NCBI GenBank assembly: GCA_022494885.1
Contig: JAGVSM010000922.1
Location: forward strand, 186,001 to 250,000
Length of the DNA stretch: 64,000 nucleotides
Source of the DNA: Micrasema longulum
Lineage: Eukaryota > Arthropoda > Insecta > Trichoptera > Brachycentridae
Reading direction: 5' to 3'
The notes beneath the pieces were generated by a model. That model did no database searches. It was not told the DNA's origin and saw only the letters and a list, made by a program, of their open reading frames with translations. Position 1 is the first letter of the stretch. Every line of letters starts with the position of its first letter. A program made the translations under genes and the position numbers. Of the stretch, positions 11,136 through 21,799 are shown piece after piece.

Positions 11136-11334
11136 ATGATATCTTATCGAATTTGTTTTTTTTTTCCATTTTGTACAACCCAAAAAAAGTTTTATTTTCA
11201 AATTAGCTTTCGCTACGGTTTACATATTACGTAGAAAGTTGTCCCATGTCCTTAAGAGAACTCAAGCAACGGTTATATTATATAACGTTATAGTTATGTT
11301 CAGAGTACTCTGTTAGTTTTGGATTCCCAGGATT

Positions 11335-11400
11335 GCTTCGTCACGCCAGCGCCCGCCCCGTCTCCGCCACTGCGGGGCAGCGGCATATCACCCCACTCAT
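11335..11400. other. short GC-rich island with hairpin
   Basis: About 60 bp of strongly GC-rich, CpG-containing sequence in very AT-rich DNA. GCCCCG near 11354 pairs with CGGGGC near 11372 around an 11-12 base loop. No coding or tRNA pattern is seen; it may be a transposon end or a chance remnant. Confidence 0.4.
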
Positions 11401-11439
11401 TACCGAAATGTAACAACTTGTTTTACAATAATGCGAGGG

Positions 11440-11765
11440 AAGGTGGATTATTCATGTAGATTTGTAAATGAATACATAAATGTGTATATGAAAAAGACAT
11501 TATTTTTAATATTTCAATGTTAAGTTGAAAACAATTGATGTCGCACCGTTCATTAAAACAATCAATATCATGTTGAAAAAGAAGACAATCATCAAGAGAT
11601 TCGATACGTTTAGATATCTTGTTGTCATCAGCAAAAAGTCAGATTTGTTCATTTTGAAAAACATTGAAAATATCATCTATAAAAATATTCAATAATAATG
11701 GAGCAAGGTGGGTTCCTTGAGATACTCCAGAAGTAACAGTGATTGGAGAAGACAAGAAATGATTT
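11440..11765 (-). pseudogene. non-LTR reverse transcriptase palm domain with FADD box
   Basis: The minus strand from about 11740 encodes SPITVTSGVSQGTHLAPLLL, NIFIDDIFNVFQNEQI, a stop, then LFADDNKISKRIESLDDC and LFQHDIDCFNERCDIN. SGVSQGxxLxPLLF is RT motif 4 (B) and FADD is the catalytic motif 5 (C) with its two metal-binding aspartates. This is a Jockey/CR1-type palm. One in-frame stop lies just before LFADD, so the enzyme is dead. It may belong with the family L end at 10060-10680 on the same strand, with unrelated sequence in between. Confidence 0.85.
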
Positions 11766-11899
11766 ATTTGAATCAACGGTTTTCTTTCACTTATAAATTA
11801 TTAAACATACTTTATACTTAAATTATTTTAATTTAAACTTTTTTATTTCTTGAATTATATAAAATCATGATTTACAACCCCTGTTTGCACTTGTAAATA

Positions 11900-11990
11900 A
11901 CATTTGAGTTTGTTTAGTCCCCCACCAGTCTGACGATGTCGGTCACGACAAAACCCGGTCACTGGTAAAAATTTATCAATAAAAGTCGAA
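11900..11990 (+). repeat. hammerhead-ribozyme-like motif, PLE terminal relic
   Basis: Helix I arms ACCAGT (11924-11929) and ACTGGT (11961-11966) are perfectly complementary. Between them are CTGACGA (11930-11936), a helix II hairpin GTCG/CGAC (11938-11941 and 11946-11949), AAAA where GAAA is expected, a mini helix III (ACC c GGT) and C at the cleavage position 11960. The only core change is G to A in GAAA, plus one extra base before helix II. This layout matches type I hammerheads of Penelope-like elements. It is probably inactive. Confidence 0.6.
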
Positions 11991-12224
11991 TAAGACTAAA
12001 TACGAATTTTTATTAATTTGATTAAAATGCAGTTCCACCAAGAAATGTCAGTAGAAAAACTCAATCTATTAAGAAATACATTCAGTGCAAATTTTTAAAC
12101 AGGTAGGACATTCTAGTTATAAACAGGTTGCTAATAAATCTATTTGCTTTATGAATAAACAAAAAGTGTAGTAAAATTAATGTTTGTTTGATATGGAACA
12201 TAAACAATACTTTTTAACACAATT

Positions 12225-12330
12225 TGTTTTTGCACCACAACAGGCCGGAGACTCAATTACAGTAGTGAATTACAGCACAGAACACTTAGGCTTGAGAAAA
12301 AACACTCTTCTTTTTAACTTTAGAAATCAA
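12225..12330 (-). repeat. SINE family C, 3' body fragment
   Basis: TTTTTGCACCACAACAGGCC, GTGAATTACA and CAGAACACTTAGGCTTGAG match the complement of the SINE at 30511-30690. The tRNA-like head is lost. It lies immediately upstream of a LINE relic. Confidence 0.7.
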
Positions 12331-12365
12331 AATGCTAGACCATGAAGAAAATGCATGAATAGAAA

Positions 12366-12800
12366 ATGGGTACTACAGAAATCAAGGTACTCAACTTCTG
12401 TATGTATTTGGTTAGTTTTGGAATCATTCATTGGAACTTTGGTTGTCTTGAAGAATGCTTTGAATTTCATGGACTGTGTGTCTCCAATGAAGCGGTTTTA
12501 AGTATTATGCACAAGGACGGGGAGTTACACTGTCAAAAGAAGAAAAACCTCATACTTGGTCACATATACCGCAATGAGAAGTATACCCTTCTTCAACTCA
12601 TTATGGAAGGAAAGTAAGAGGGCAAGCGGGGTATGGGACGCAAAAAAGCATCATGATGCTTTTTTCCGTCCCATACCCCTCTCAGAAATCTCAGACAGTA
12701 GTTCAGTGTGCCGGATGCAGCAGCGCTGATTAGACTGGCCTAGGATCGCGATGAGTTCAGAACGATGGTCACCAACCTCCAGTGGGCAAAATATAAGAAG
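12366..12800 (+). pseudogene. LINE family M RT C-terminal domain, split by a palindrome
   Basis: The 83-codon frame at 12366-12617 ends with NLILGHIYRNEKYTLLQLIM followed by EGK and a stop. Translation continues in the same frame with EGKRGMGRKKAS and, after the palindrome at 12628-12679, with SLxRLA-DRDEFRTMVTNLQ-like residues. LGHI-R, (I)EGKRG-GR and a final DR-x(2)F-x(3)-ANLQ are the usual end of one group of insect LINE RTs. I regard the first 83-codon frame as this decayed LINE and not a host gene. Confidence 0.7.
12628..12679. repeat. 52-bp near-perfect palindrome with no spacer
   Basis: The arms 12628-12653 and 12654-12679 (26 bp each) are complementary with one mismatch and meet at TCATGA. 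It can extrude as a cruciform, or fold as a perfect RNA hairpin. It sits in the LINE family M coding remnant at the GRKK-SWLRN segment, so it looks like a local inverted duplication made after or during insertion. Confidence 0.85.
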
Positions 12801-12860
12801 AAGGAATCATTTCGGAGAAACTAAAAGACTATACTCCGATCTTACGGACGCGTTAAGAAA
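12801..12860 (+). pseudogene. LINE family N fragment
   Basis: TCGGAGAAACTAAAAGA, ACTCCGAT and TTACGGACGCGTTAAGA match 39030-39075 (CCGGAGAAACTAAAAGA and CAGACACGTTAAGAGA). The 39 kb copy shows the protein context (EKLK-x-FRWYRHVKRR). Only about 20 codons remain here. Confidence 0.55.
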
Positions 12861-14499
12861 AGCAGTGACACTTTTATTCATACAAACGTATGAACGTCTC
12901 TTTCTCACTGAATCACACCACTAGTGTAATGATTTTTTACGTACTTTAGATATTTTCAATCGGTGTGTTTTCATTGTTTTGCGTTTTTGATTAATTGTTC
13001 CTAATGGCAGCTAGATCCAAAAATCCCAGTTTTATCTACCGTCTATGGACGTACAATATACGAACATGATAAATTATTTTGAAAAACTAAAAAAAACGGC
13101 ATCACAAAAAAAAATGCTTTTTCTTAAAAAATAAGACCAAATCTATTTAGTTTTGGGGTACAGCAAACGGGAGAGCGAAAAGTCGATTTTAGTTAGGCAA
13201 AATTAGTCTGACGTACCCTTGTCTTTATCGCACAGAATCGGGTAGTAATTTGGACCTGTGAGTAGCAGCTAACAAGTAAGATAACGCTTGATGGAAAGAC
13301 TTCCAAAATAACGCCAGAAAACTTGACAGATATTATGCTGGAAAGCAAAACAGCCTAGCGTCGCATTGTAGCATACACGGAGGAGATAATTAATCAAAAG
13401 GAGAAATCAACGAGATGACAAAATGAGTACGAATACCCTGAACTGAACGCCTTATAAGAGAAATTAAAAAGTAAAAGTGAGACAAATTTGCACAAAAGAT
13501 AGGCCGAAATGCAGAAACCTACGTGCAACAGAAGAAGAAGGGGTTTTAGCCGGTAAGAGTCCGGCACTATCCAGTCCTAAACGACTGGGTGTACATGATG
13601 GATTTCCCCTTCTTAAAAAAATATTTTTTTAAATGAAAGACTTGGAGACTGTGTACCAGAAGAGCCAACCTTAGGTGAACTGTCCGTGTAGGTGTAAAAA
13701 CATAATGAGATTCCTATATTTCTAAAATATCATGTTTTTTTGTTAGAATCATGTTAATTTTGTAGATATTCATAACCAAGTTGTGCAAAATATTACGCAA
13801 CGTTACAGTTTCCAAGTGAGTGAAAGTAAAATAAGAGAGTTGAAATGAGGTATTTATTTTCAGATACTTTTGTTTACTTAACATACCAATATCCGAAAAC
13901 TAATTTGTTGTGCCGAACAAGTTAAATATAGTCAACAAAAATAACGCTGTTGGGAAGCAGTTGGTTTGTTTTTCCCAAAATTACTGTGTGGAATAAATTA
14001 TTAGTGTGTAACATTTCATAATATTTATTATACTCGTAGCATAATTTGATGTATGTATTTTTCTCAATAAAATGCACACATTAGGTGCTTACTTTGAGGT
14101 TATTCAATTGAAATAAAAAAAATATGTTTTAAAGGTCTTGTTTTGTTTTAACAATGATTTAAATATGTCAAAATGTTTATAGACATTTGATAAAGGTTTA
14201 AGTTCTTTTACTTTACTAAAATTTAGCTTACTAATTATTTAATTACTGTCAGTGCTCCCTTGTTTTTATAAATCATTATTTTATTTTTTAATCGTGCAAA
14301 AAAAAAACTTTCAAGAGTGACATGCAGCTCATTTTATTACCTCCGCATCATCGGCATACTCAAGGTAGCAGAGTTTTAAGGGGGAGGAAATCAATGAGAT
14401 ATAATATATAAAGATGACACTCCATACAAATCTGAGCTAAAAAGTTGTCCCCAAAAGAAAGGGAATAACCAGCGCAGGGAGCAAGTATCGTCACGTCAT
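12861..14499. other. no gene recognised
   Basis: A stretch at 13260-13610 has a purine-rich plus strand and a hairpin-prone segment (GGGTTTTAGCCGG ... CCGG near 13545-13575), but no open frame or known repeat could be established. The remainder is AT-rich and featureless. Confidence 0.4.
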
Positions 14500-14920
14500 A
14501 TAACGTCGACTTTAAAAAAAAATAATATATATATTACTAATAAAACATATAATAAAAAAGTAAATATTATACTCCCAGGAGTTATTAAAAAAACTCATTT
14601 GGGACCGTACGTAAAAAAATAAATTTGGTGACGATACATAATATCATACATAGTTAATACATCCAAAATATTAAGAAATCATTATTGTATAAGAAACAAA
14701 AAACAAAATACTTTACACAATCCATAAAAATTACATTAATAATTATCACCTTAAAAATATTTAAGTAATATTTTTTAACTGCGATAATTTTGGATGTTTT
14801 ATTCGATTTTCCGTGTTTTAGCTCATCGGGCAGTTTATTTTATTCGGAATGGCTAGTATTTTCCTAAGACCTACTGCCGAACTTTGTTGAGTGAAACTTA
14901 CACACATGAAGACACTTAGA
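14500..14920 (-). pseudogene. LINE family J, second copy
   Basis: On the minus strand 14900-14740 reads FHSTKFGSRS, a stop, and NKLPDELKHG, aligning with STKFGTRS and FNKLPQKFKV of the copy at 7883-8185. Toward 14570 the 3' UTR hairpin appears (TCCCAGGAGTT / AACTCATTTGGGA). In-frame stops show it is dead. The shared C-terminus plus shared 3' hairpin is good evidence that the family is real. Confidence 0.65.
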
Positions 14921-15750
14921 CACATGAAGATTTCCTGAGTAACGCGGCTACTTTGAAATTACTTGGAAATACTACTTTGACAAGCAAAACGAGTAGTACA
15001 GTAAAAAGCACGGACTGTTTTCATCGGTCTACTGTAAGTTCTATTCAGTGAGTCGCTCCCTTCCGCATACGCGTCATCTTTGTTTATCATTTCACTATAC
15101 GCCTGACTAACTGAGCAGAACAAAGACAAGAGATAGCTTACAATTACGTTGTACGTATAATTAATGCTGGTAACATGTTAATAAAACGCTTTTAAACGTT
15201 AAAATAGCTATTTTAAACAAGTAAAGATTAAGATAACCTTACTAACCGGTGAAAGGTTATTCCATTGATTTTTCTATCTTTTCGAGATCGATTTGTGCAG
15301 TGTCAACAATTTGTGATTACGAGGAGACAAAAGTTCAGAAGTAGCCGGAAAATACTCGCGACAAATGAAAGTCCGTTCTACAAACATATGCCAATGCCAA
15401 CATATGCCAATATGCCAACATTTTCCGCAGGTTGAGGGACAATATTTCGAACGCCCGTGTTTCCTCTAGTTATATATCTCAATAGAGGAAATGAATATTC
15501 CTCAATCTGGTGGATTTGATTTTCTTAGGATTGAAGTGAAAAAAGGAAACAGTTCAACTTGATGAAATCCAGTGGTGACCTCAAATCAATGAGTTAAGTT
15601 TTTTTTAATCATTATTTGAGAGCGCTTAGTAGCTTAGAAATTGGTCAGGAATTTAATAAATAATCTAACAAAGTGTTTTTATTTTATTTAAATAAGTTAT
15701 TAATTGTTTTAGGAAAGATAATTTATTTGGGCTCTGTGGTCATAAATATT
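14921..15750. other. possible upstream remnant of LINE J, otherwise unrecognised
   Basis: On the minus strand around 15360-15240 a frame reads EYFPATSELLSPRNHKLL, faintly like the variable region before the LINE C-terminal box. The match is too weak to name. A short duplicated CATATGCCAA lies at 15387-15410. Confidence 0.3.
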
Positions 15751-15957
15751 ATTTTGGTAATGTATCCAAAATAAAACAAGTATATCGGATTATAATTCTA
15801 CTTTACTTTTTATAAAATATACAAAGGGTTTATTGTGACGCGTTTCGTCTTGTTATACATTTTCAAACACGCGTCACAATATACCCTTTGTTTATTTTAT
15901 ATAAAAAAAGTAGAATTATAATCCAATAAACTTGTTTTATTTTGGATACATTACCAA
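15751..15957. repeat. long inverted repeat around a degraded hammerhead-like motif
   Basis: The arms 15751-15845 and 15867-15957 are inverted copies with few differences: TTGGTAATGTATCCAAAATA on the left is matched on the right, as are TAGAATTATAATCC and ATACAAAGGG/CCCTTTGT. At the centre the minus strand has TTGAAAA (15860-15866), GAAA (15843-15846) and the palindrome ACGCGT (15838-15843). Two positions of the hammerhead box are mutated. The layout suggests two opposed PLE terminal repeats. Confidence 0.7.
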
Positions 15958-16414
15958 ATTAAATGTGGAATTCTACCAATTGTCTGCATAAACAATAAAT
16001 TACATAAATATTATATTCAATGTACTCTAATATTGAAAAAAAATGCAAATTTACATACAATAAATTATTGTTGAATTTTCTCAAAAAATACTGTTAAAAT
16101 TAACCTGTTTTTCAAAAATAACAATGTATATATTAGGACCGTGACTTAGGTATGGCCCAAAAGTGGATCACATGTCTTCTGAAATTGAATGTCGCCTCAA
16201 ACTAAAAGATCCGTAAACACCATAATTTAACTAAGGTTTCATGAACCAAATCCACGCATAGGATTTTCCAAACACCTTCCATGGGGAGGATTTATGGGGT
16301 ATTTATTTTAATAAGAAAGCCCCGCAAGTGCTCCATAAAACTCGCAGGAGTACGAAGAAAAACATCGATTATAGTTTATTTCCTCATGCAGGGCCTACTT
16401 TTTACCAATTTTTT

Positions 16415-16560
16415 TTTTTTTTAAAGAAATAACCCGCTATGCCCCAATTTGAGGCTTGTCTGTAGGTGGGATAGAGGGGATATGAAAAAAAGTTAAGGAA
16501 TACCCCACAACACCCAGATGGAATAAGGAAAAAAAAACTTAGATTATGCACCTTTAGTTT
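16415..16560 (-). repeat. SINE family A, 3' half
   Basis: AAATAACCCGCTATGCCCC, ATTTGAGGCTTGTC, GATAGAGGGGATATGAAAA and CACAACACCCAGATGG match the complement of 6890-7000. The tRNA head is absent. Confidence 0.75.
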
Positions 16561-16684
16561 CATGAATGGTAAAAATATATATCACACGTTTTTATATTGA
16601 TACAGGGCTCGCAGTAGTATTTTGTAGTATTGATATGATAATGTTATGTTATTCGTGATTATTATTTGTTTATTTATTTTTGTG

Positions 16685-16935
16685 ATGGGTCGGCCTCGTA
16701 ATGTTAATGGTCAGCGCGTTTGCCTACCACGCAAGAGATCTCGGGTTCGATTCTTGACATGGTTGATATGAAATAAAAGGCTCTTTTTATATTAGAATAT
16801 TTCATAGTCTCCGTACTGGTACCTGAATCGTTAAAAGGATCATCTTACCTTCATGCAACAAAATGATCAAGAAACGCTGCGATTGGTGTACCAATGCAGT
16901 ACTCTATGCACCATTAGGTGCGGAAAGGGAATGGT
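16685..16935 (+). repeat. SINE family B, full length
   Basis: The head GGCCTCGTAATG, ATGGTCAGCGCGTTTGCC and CGGGTTCGATTCTTG resembles a tRNA with a good B box and a weak A box. The body contains GGATCATCTTACCTTCATG, TGCGATTGGTGTACCAATGC and CTATGCACCATTAGGTGCG. Other copies end in (ATG)n tails (for example near 20703 and 29449). The 119-codon open frame at 16853-17212 runs out of this SINE into a PLE fragment and is not a gene. Confidence 0.85.
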
Positions 16936-17029
16936 GTTAATTACAATTCTCATTGTTTATGATTTTTTGTACGATCAACAAGTTGACGGTCTTAATGAGG
17001 AAATTCAATGTTTTAAAAAATATATGTTC

Positions 17030-17220
17030 CAATGGATTTTCTTAATGTTATTAAATATTTGTATATTACCACTTACCGACTTTTCTATGCCTATTGATTT
17101 CGAGACTTACCCGTCTCTTCATCGGGACAACAATTTAACCAACATGCAAAACCCACTATACGCCTTCTCCGTTGCACAAAAATATAAAACCAACATCCCA
17201 TGCTTTTGGTAGGCAACCCT
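17030..17220 (-). repeat. PLE family H terminal repeat with hammerhead-like motif
   Basis: On the minus strand CCGATGA (17118-17124; T to C change in the CTGATGA box), GAGAC/GTCTC helix II with a GGGTAA loop, and GAAA (17098-17101) follow each other. Helix III is eroded (ATCAAT for ACCGGT). The flanking GGTTGCCTACCAAAAGCATG and GGTTTTGCATG match 5340-5400. Copies at 57780-57960 and 5100-5225 define the family. Confidence 0.65.
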
Positions 17221-18850
17221 TACACGCACTGATTACGTTATGAAATTGTTTGATTTGAAAATTGAAATATTAATAATATATTTGTTAATAGACTGTAAAT
17301 TAAGCCAAAAAAAGGTCCAGGTTAGACATGGAGTAGATAAAATTGGCATATATTAAATTTCGGTAAGAAATTTTATAAATAATATTTTATAATTAGAAAT
17401 TAAGTTAATTATATTTCTTGATTATGAAATATGGATTATTTACCTAAAGTATATTTTAAGACACTTTTTTGCACTACAATTGAACGCAGTTATGCAGAAA
17501 GCAGTTAAACCACAAAAAAATAAGAGATATATATGTTATCGGATGCAGTAAGGTCAAATTTCAATTTTCAGACCGCTTTAATAAAAAAAACTATATCAAT
17601 CACATGAATACAAAAATGTCATTTTTCAATTTGCAGAAAATACCCACAGCACTAGAAAAATTTCACCACATTTTAAAACTGGTTCATTATATAATGAGAT
17701 TATTGTTTGTAATAAATAAAAAAAACGAATGTATTCATTGTTTATCACTTGTTAAAGTCAAAAACATTCCAACTTTTGTGTAGATTTGATTATTCAGCCT
17801 TTTCACAAAGGTGCAATTATCTCAGTTGTATTTTTCAATGACTAGCTGCTTTCTGCTGCGCTACTTTCAATTATCGTTTAGTGAGAAAAATAACTTATTT
17901 CACCATCATAATATTTCTAAGCTATTTTATGATATTGCCGGACCAAGGGCGGAACACAACTTTGTATGGATTCGCTACTTACGTTTTACATAGTAGTTGA
18001 ATCAATAAAATATTAAAGTGCCGCTACCCTTTCCATACAAATAATGTGAAGCTGCTCCGAAAATGATTTAAGATTCACTCTGCAGCACAAATAATACCTT
18101 TCTATCAATTTCTCCATAAAAGCAACCCCTTTGAGACGGCTCGATGTAGCTCATATAAAAACCTCCAAAGTTTGATGACACGCGTAACATATGAAATATC
18201 TCTGTAAAGTCGTCGTAAAGCTTCGATTAACAGTCGAATCTCGCGTTATTTGGGGAGTTGTGAAATAAAAACATTGGGTCGTGAATGGCTGTTGGATCAT
18301 TCGTTGACACAGCGCGCTCCGTGCGGCCGTACGAACTGCGTTAGGGCGCACTATCCGCTATCCGCGTCTCGGGCACAGCACGTACGAGTAGTTCCTAATC
18401 CCGCCGTATTCATAGTCAGCTCTTATAGCGTACTGGAGTAGTATTTTGGGTCTTTTTTACCCCTATAGAGTATTCAGAGTAATGCTGCGCTATCCCCCCA
18501 CTTTCTCATCTGAGACGTTGTTCCAATTCATGAAGATACTGGACATTCGACAATTTGTTTTAAAAGAGTCATTGATACATTTTTGGTCATACTTCTACAA
18601 GAGTAGATCAGATAAGATAAGAGTAAAATTATAATCAATGTGAGAGATGCATATACACACACTGCTATGTGGGAGTTAGTATTATACTAAAAACGGTTCT
18701 TTATTTATTTACTTTTTAGCTTGAACACTTGACAAATTATCTACTTAGATCACTGTTGATTTTTTTGTAAATTAATTTACATAAATTAAAATCCATTCGT
18801 CCATAATAATTGTAATCCAGTTTTAAAATGTAAGTGTTATCAACTATAAA
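17221..18850. other. no gene recognised
   Basis: Mostly AT-rich. The block 18280-18440 is distinctly richer in G+C and CpG, but its 63-codon frames on both strands overlap each other and show no motif. I see no tRNA fold or splice pattern there. Confidence 0.4.
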
Positions 18851-18965
18851 ATACCTTAATTTTATAAATTGAATACCTTTATTTTGTAAATTAAATACCT
18901 TAATTTTGTAAATTAAACACCTTAATTTTGTAAACTTTTGTAAAATTTTGTAAATTTTGTAGGAC
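18851..18965. repeat. 22-bp tandem array (about four units)
   Basis: Units ATACCTTAATTTTGTAAATT plus AA start at 18851, 18873, 18895 and 18917, then decay into shorter TTTTGTAAA repeats up to about 18962. It is non-coding. Confidence 0.8.
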
Positions 18966-19789
18966 CTGTTATAATCTAACTCCTGCTTTTAAAATTGAAT
19001 TTTTATTGTTTATTTTAATATCATTCAAACACTTAACATCATAGTACTACTAAAACAATGTAAATTGGGGCTAGCTTTTTTTTACCGTCCATGTGCTCTG
19101 AAGCTGCAAGACGTTCTGGGATATTCATTTACAATACAGCGCCTTAAGGTGATTTCCACAAACATGGCGCTTTATAAATTATCTAAATATAATAATAATA
19201 ATAATAAAAAAATATTTAAAAAAAACCTAAACCTAACGTACCTAGCACTAATTATGTACATACACTTCGAAGCTCGACTTCGGCGCCAGTGTTAAAATGG
19301 GTTAAACGAGTATATCTACTATTGGAATTTTTTACCTCTTTTAAAATGGTTTTATAAAGTTGTAATTTTGGAAGAAAAAATTGTTTTATTGATGGGATTA
19401 GATTATTAGAAAATCAAAATTGATTCAACTGAGTATCCCTTAATTTTATCAAATATAAACCATTGTAAATGAAAATACTTTAAATTCCATCCATACCAAG
19501 AGTTTATTGTGCATAAAAAATAGTAATATTTTACGAAAATCTACAATACAGACAGATCAACGACTCAAGAGCATATTTAAATTAATTGCGATACTTCGGA
19601 GAATACTCCCCGTTGCATTAAGTAAAACACGCATATAACGACAAATTAAACTAACTATTTAATAAAAAAAAATGCTGGGAAATGTTTAAATAAATTAAAA
19701 AAAAATTTTTTTTTTTCAAAAAAATTTAAAATTAAAACTGTTAATATTTAGAATCGGATCAAATACTTTTATAATCAACAATTATGATC
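18966..19789. other. AT-rich stretch, nothing recognised
   Basis: Contains a short AAT microsatellite at 19189-19206 and homopolymer runs near 19690. The frame at 19065-19295 has no recognisable motif. Confidence 0.4.
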
Positions 19790-20130
19790 GTCTAGAGTAC
19801 TTTCATATCTTCAGTTTAGAATTCAGAAGGATTTTGGCTGGTTTGATATTCTTGCACAAATTAATATGTAACTGTATAGATGCCCATGATATCCTTGCTC
19901 AGATAAACCTTAATGTACCTCGCCGTAACTTGCGTACCAATTCTGTCTTTGCCGTGGGAAATTATAAAACTAGCATCGGATTCTTTTCCCCTCTGCCAAG
20001 GAACTCAGAACAGTGAACTTAATCTCACTAAACGGTACTGTCGATGTGTTTCTACAGCAAAAGCAGGCATTTAAGAAGCAAGCGGTGTTGCCTCTCCTGA
20101 CTCACGATGTCACACTTGCCATTTCCGCCA
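19790..20130 (+). pseudogene. LINE RT C-terminal fragment
   Basis: The frame through 19834-20016 reads LAGLIFLHKLICNCIDAHD, ILAQINLNVPRRNLRTNSVF and ends after FSPLPRNSEQ. The pattern R-x-L-x-DLxFLxKLxxGxID-xxLLxxINxxVPxRxxR is the usual segment near the C-terminus of Jockey/CR1-like RTs. A stop at 20014 and missing flanks show truncation. Confidence 0.75.
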
Positions 20131-20699
20131 AGAGTATGCTATATTCATACCTTTTGTTAATAATACACTTTGTTAATTCAAGTAGATTTTAAGAATGTTT
20201 AGATTCAGTATTAATCTCTAATGCCATCTATTAGGGCTAACTTAAGCCTGTTCATTGGCTTAAAAAAAACTGTTTAAATATTTAACATTTTCAAATAAAC
20301 GAGGGTTGACTCTAAGACTCCTTGTATTTTTTTTGGAAATGCTTGATAGGATCCCCTACGTCTGTGAATTAGGGTTTAGGATTAGTTCGCGAGCCGCGGG
20401 CGCTCAGTATCTAACATTTTACGGTCGTGTTTGGTAGCTTTACCAATATTTTAGCATCGTTTTATTGAAAATCGTAAAAAGCCGCTAACTGAGGACTATC
20501 GCTATATCGGGGCTGACGGTGTTAGCAGTTTTGCGCCCGGTAAGCGAGGCACTCAAATTGCGTTCTTTGCCGGTTGTAAAATATTTATTCGGAGTCCTAT
20601 TGGGAAGGAAATTCCAACTTCATGGTCGCTTCTCCGCTTAACGCATATTGAGTTTTATTTCTGACCCGTAGAGACAGGTAATCAAATTATATCGACATC
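20131..20699. other. unclassified block, partly GC-rich
   Basis: From 20380 to 20680 the sequence is visibly richer in G+C and CpG (for example GCGAGCCGCGGGCGC at 20390). No open frame, tRNA pattern or clear terminal repeat was found, so its origin is unknown. Confidence 0.35.
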
Positions 20700-20810
20700 A
20701 TCATCATATTTTCCATATCCGCGTCCAGTGATTCATAGGACACTGTATTGGTTATCTAATTGCAGCGTATCTTGATAATTTATGTTAAATGAAAGATATT
20801 GCTCTTTTAC
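20700..20810 (-). repeat. SINE family B, 3' body fragment
   Basis: CATCATCATCAT (tail complement), ATCCGCGTCCAGTGATTCAT, ACACTGTATTGG and TTGCAGCGTATCTTGAT align with the complement of the full copy at 16685-16935, more diverged than the 29448 copy. Confidence 0.65.
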
Positions 20811-21799
20811 GCTTTGATATAAAATTTCCTATGTCATAACTGGTTGTTTATCTAAAGCTGGCGCGTTCGCAAAACTCACACCAAAGCATTTTAAGTCTAC
20901 AGGATGTTGATTTAAAAAAATGTTATATTAAATTTTAACCAAATGTGCTATCTTTATTGTTTATCAATAAGTATGCAAACATATTTTTTCCAATGTAATT
21001 TGCACTGTGCATTTTAATTACACTGTATTAATTAGTATATTAATAAACATAAAATACCAAATGAAAACATGCCTGTTTAAAAATAAATAAATATACGACA
21101 TTTTTTTAAGTGAATGTTTTTTTCCGCTCTAATCCAAATTACATTTCAATATTCTGTACATTAAAAATGTTTTTGTGTATGTTTTGCGAAAGCGCCAGCA
21201 CTAGATAATCGACCTATAAATGATTGGATTAAATGAAAATATATATTTGTAAACCAGTGTTTTTAGTCCATAGCCATATACATCGAATACATTATATTTT
21301 TACTAGTAAGAGTCGCAGCGAAGTTTAGTCGAACGCAGAAGCTTCCTGTGTATATTTTATTACCATATCAATTGCAACTAACAAAGCAATAGTTGTCTAT
21401 GTCACGCTCATAAGCGCGTCTGAGCGCGAGAGAGACAGATACTATTTTCATAATGCGTGTGCCGTGTGATGTCATACCATGGGCTTATTCACAAATACCA
21501 CACAATGCGTTTGTGTAAGTATTGCGATTGCGCCAGCTTTAAAAAATCCACCAGTTCGTTGTGAGGCTAAACTTAATCGTATTTCTTTTAACTGCGTTTT
21601 AAGAAGTATTATACGCTGTGTATATATCACATTTATGCCAAAGACAAGTGCATTAAATCCAAAGGGCGGGCATAAAATTAATTAATTATATTCAGCTTGC
21701 TTTAAGTGCCGGACAGCGCTATGAGAGGGGGTAGTGGTTAAAGTTGGGGGAAATGGATACATGGATGGTTTTGTTTGAGAAACATCTGAACTACACCTC
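20811..21799. other. no gene recognised
   Basis: AT-rich up to 21300, then a moderately GC-richer block 21310-21480 with ACGCTCATAAGCGCGTCTGA and neighbours. The 68-codon frame at 21479-21685 has no recognisable domain. Confidence 0.4.

Noticed and set aside
12366..12617. 83-codon open frame that could look like a small gene
   Set aside because: Its C-terminal half (LGHIYRNEKYTLLQLIM, EGK) is a LINE RT ending and the same frame goes on in LINE style after the stop.
16853..17212. 119-codon open frame
   Set aside because: It runs from a SINE B body into a PLE family H terminal fragment on the opposite strand; the frame is accidental.
18250..18441. GC-rich promoter or small gene
   Set aside because: Two overlapping opposite frames and raised G+C only; no TATA, initiator, tRNA or coding motif can be supported.
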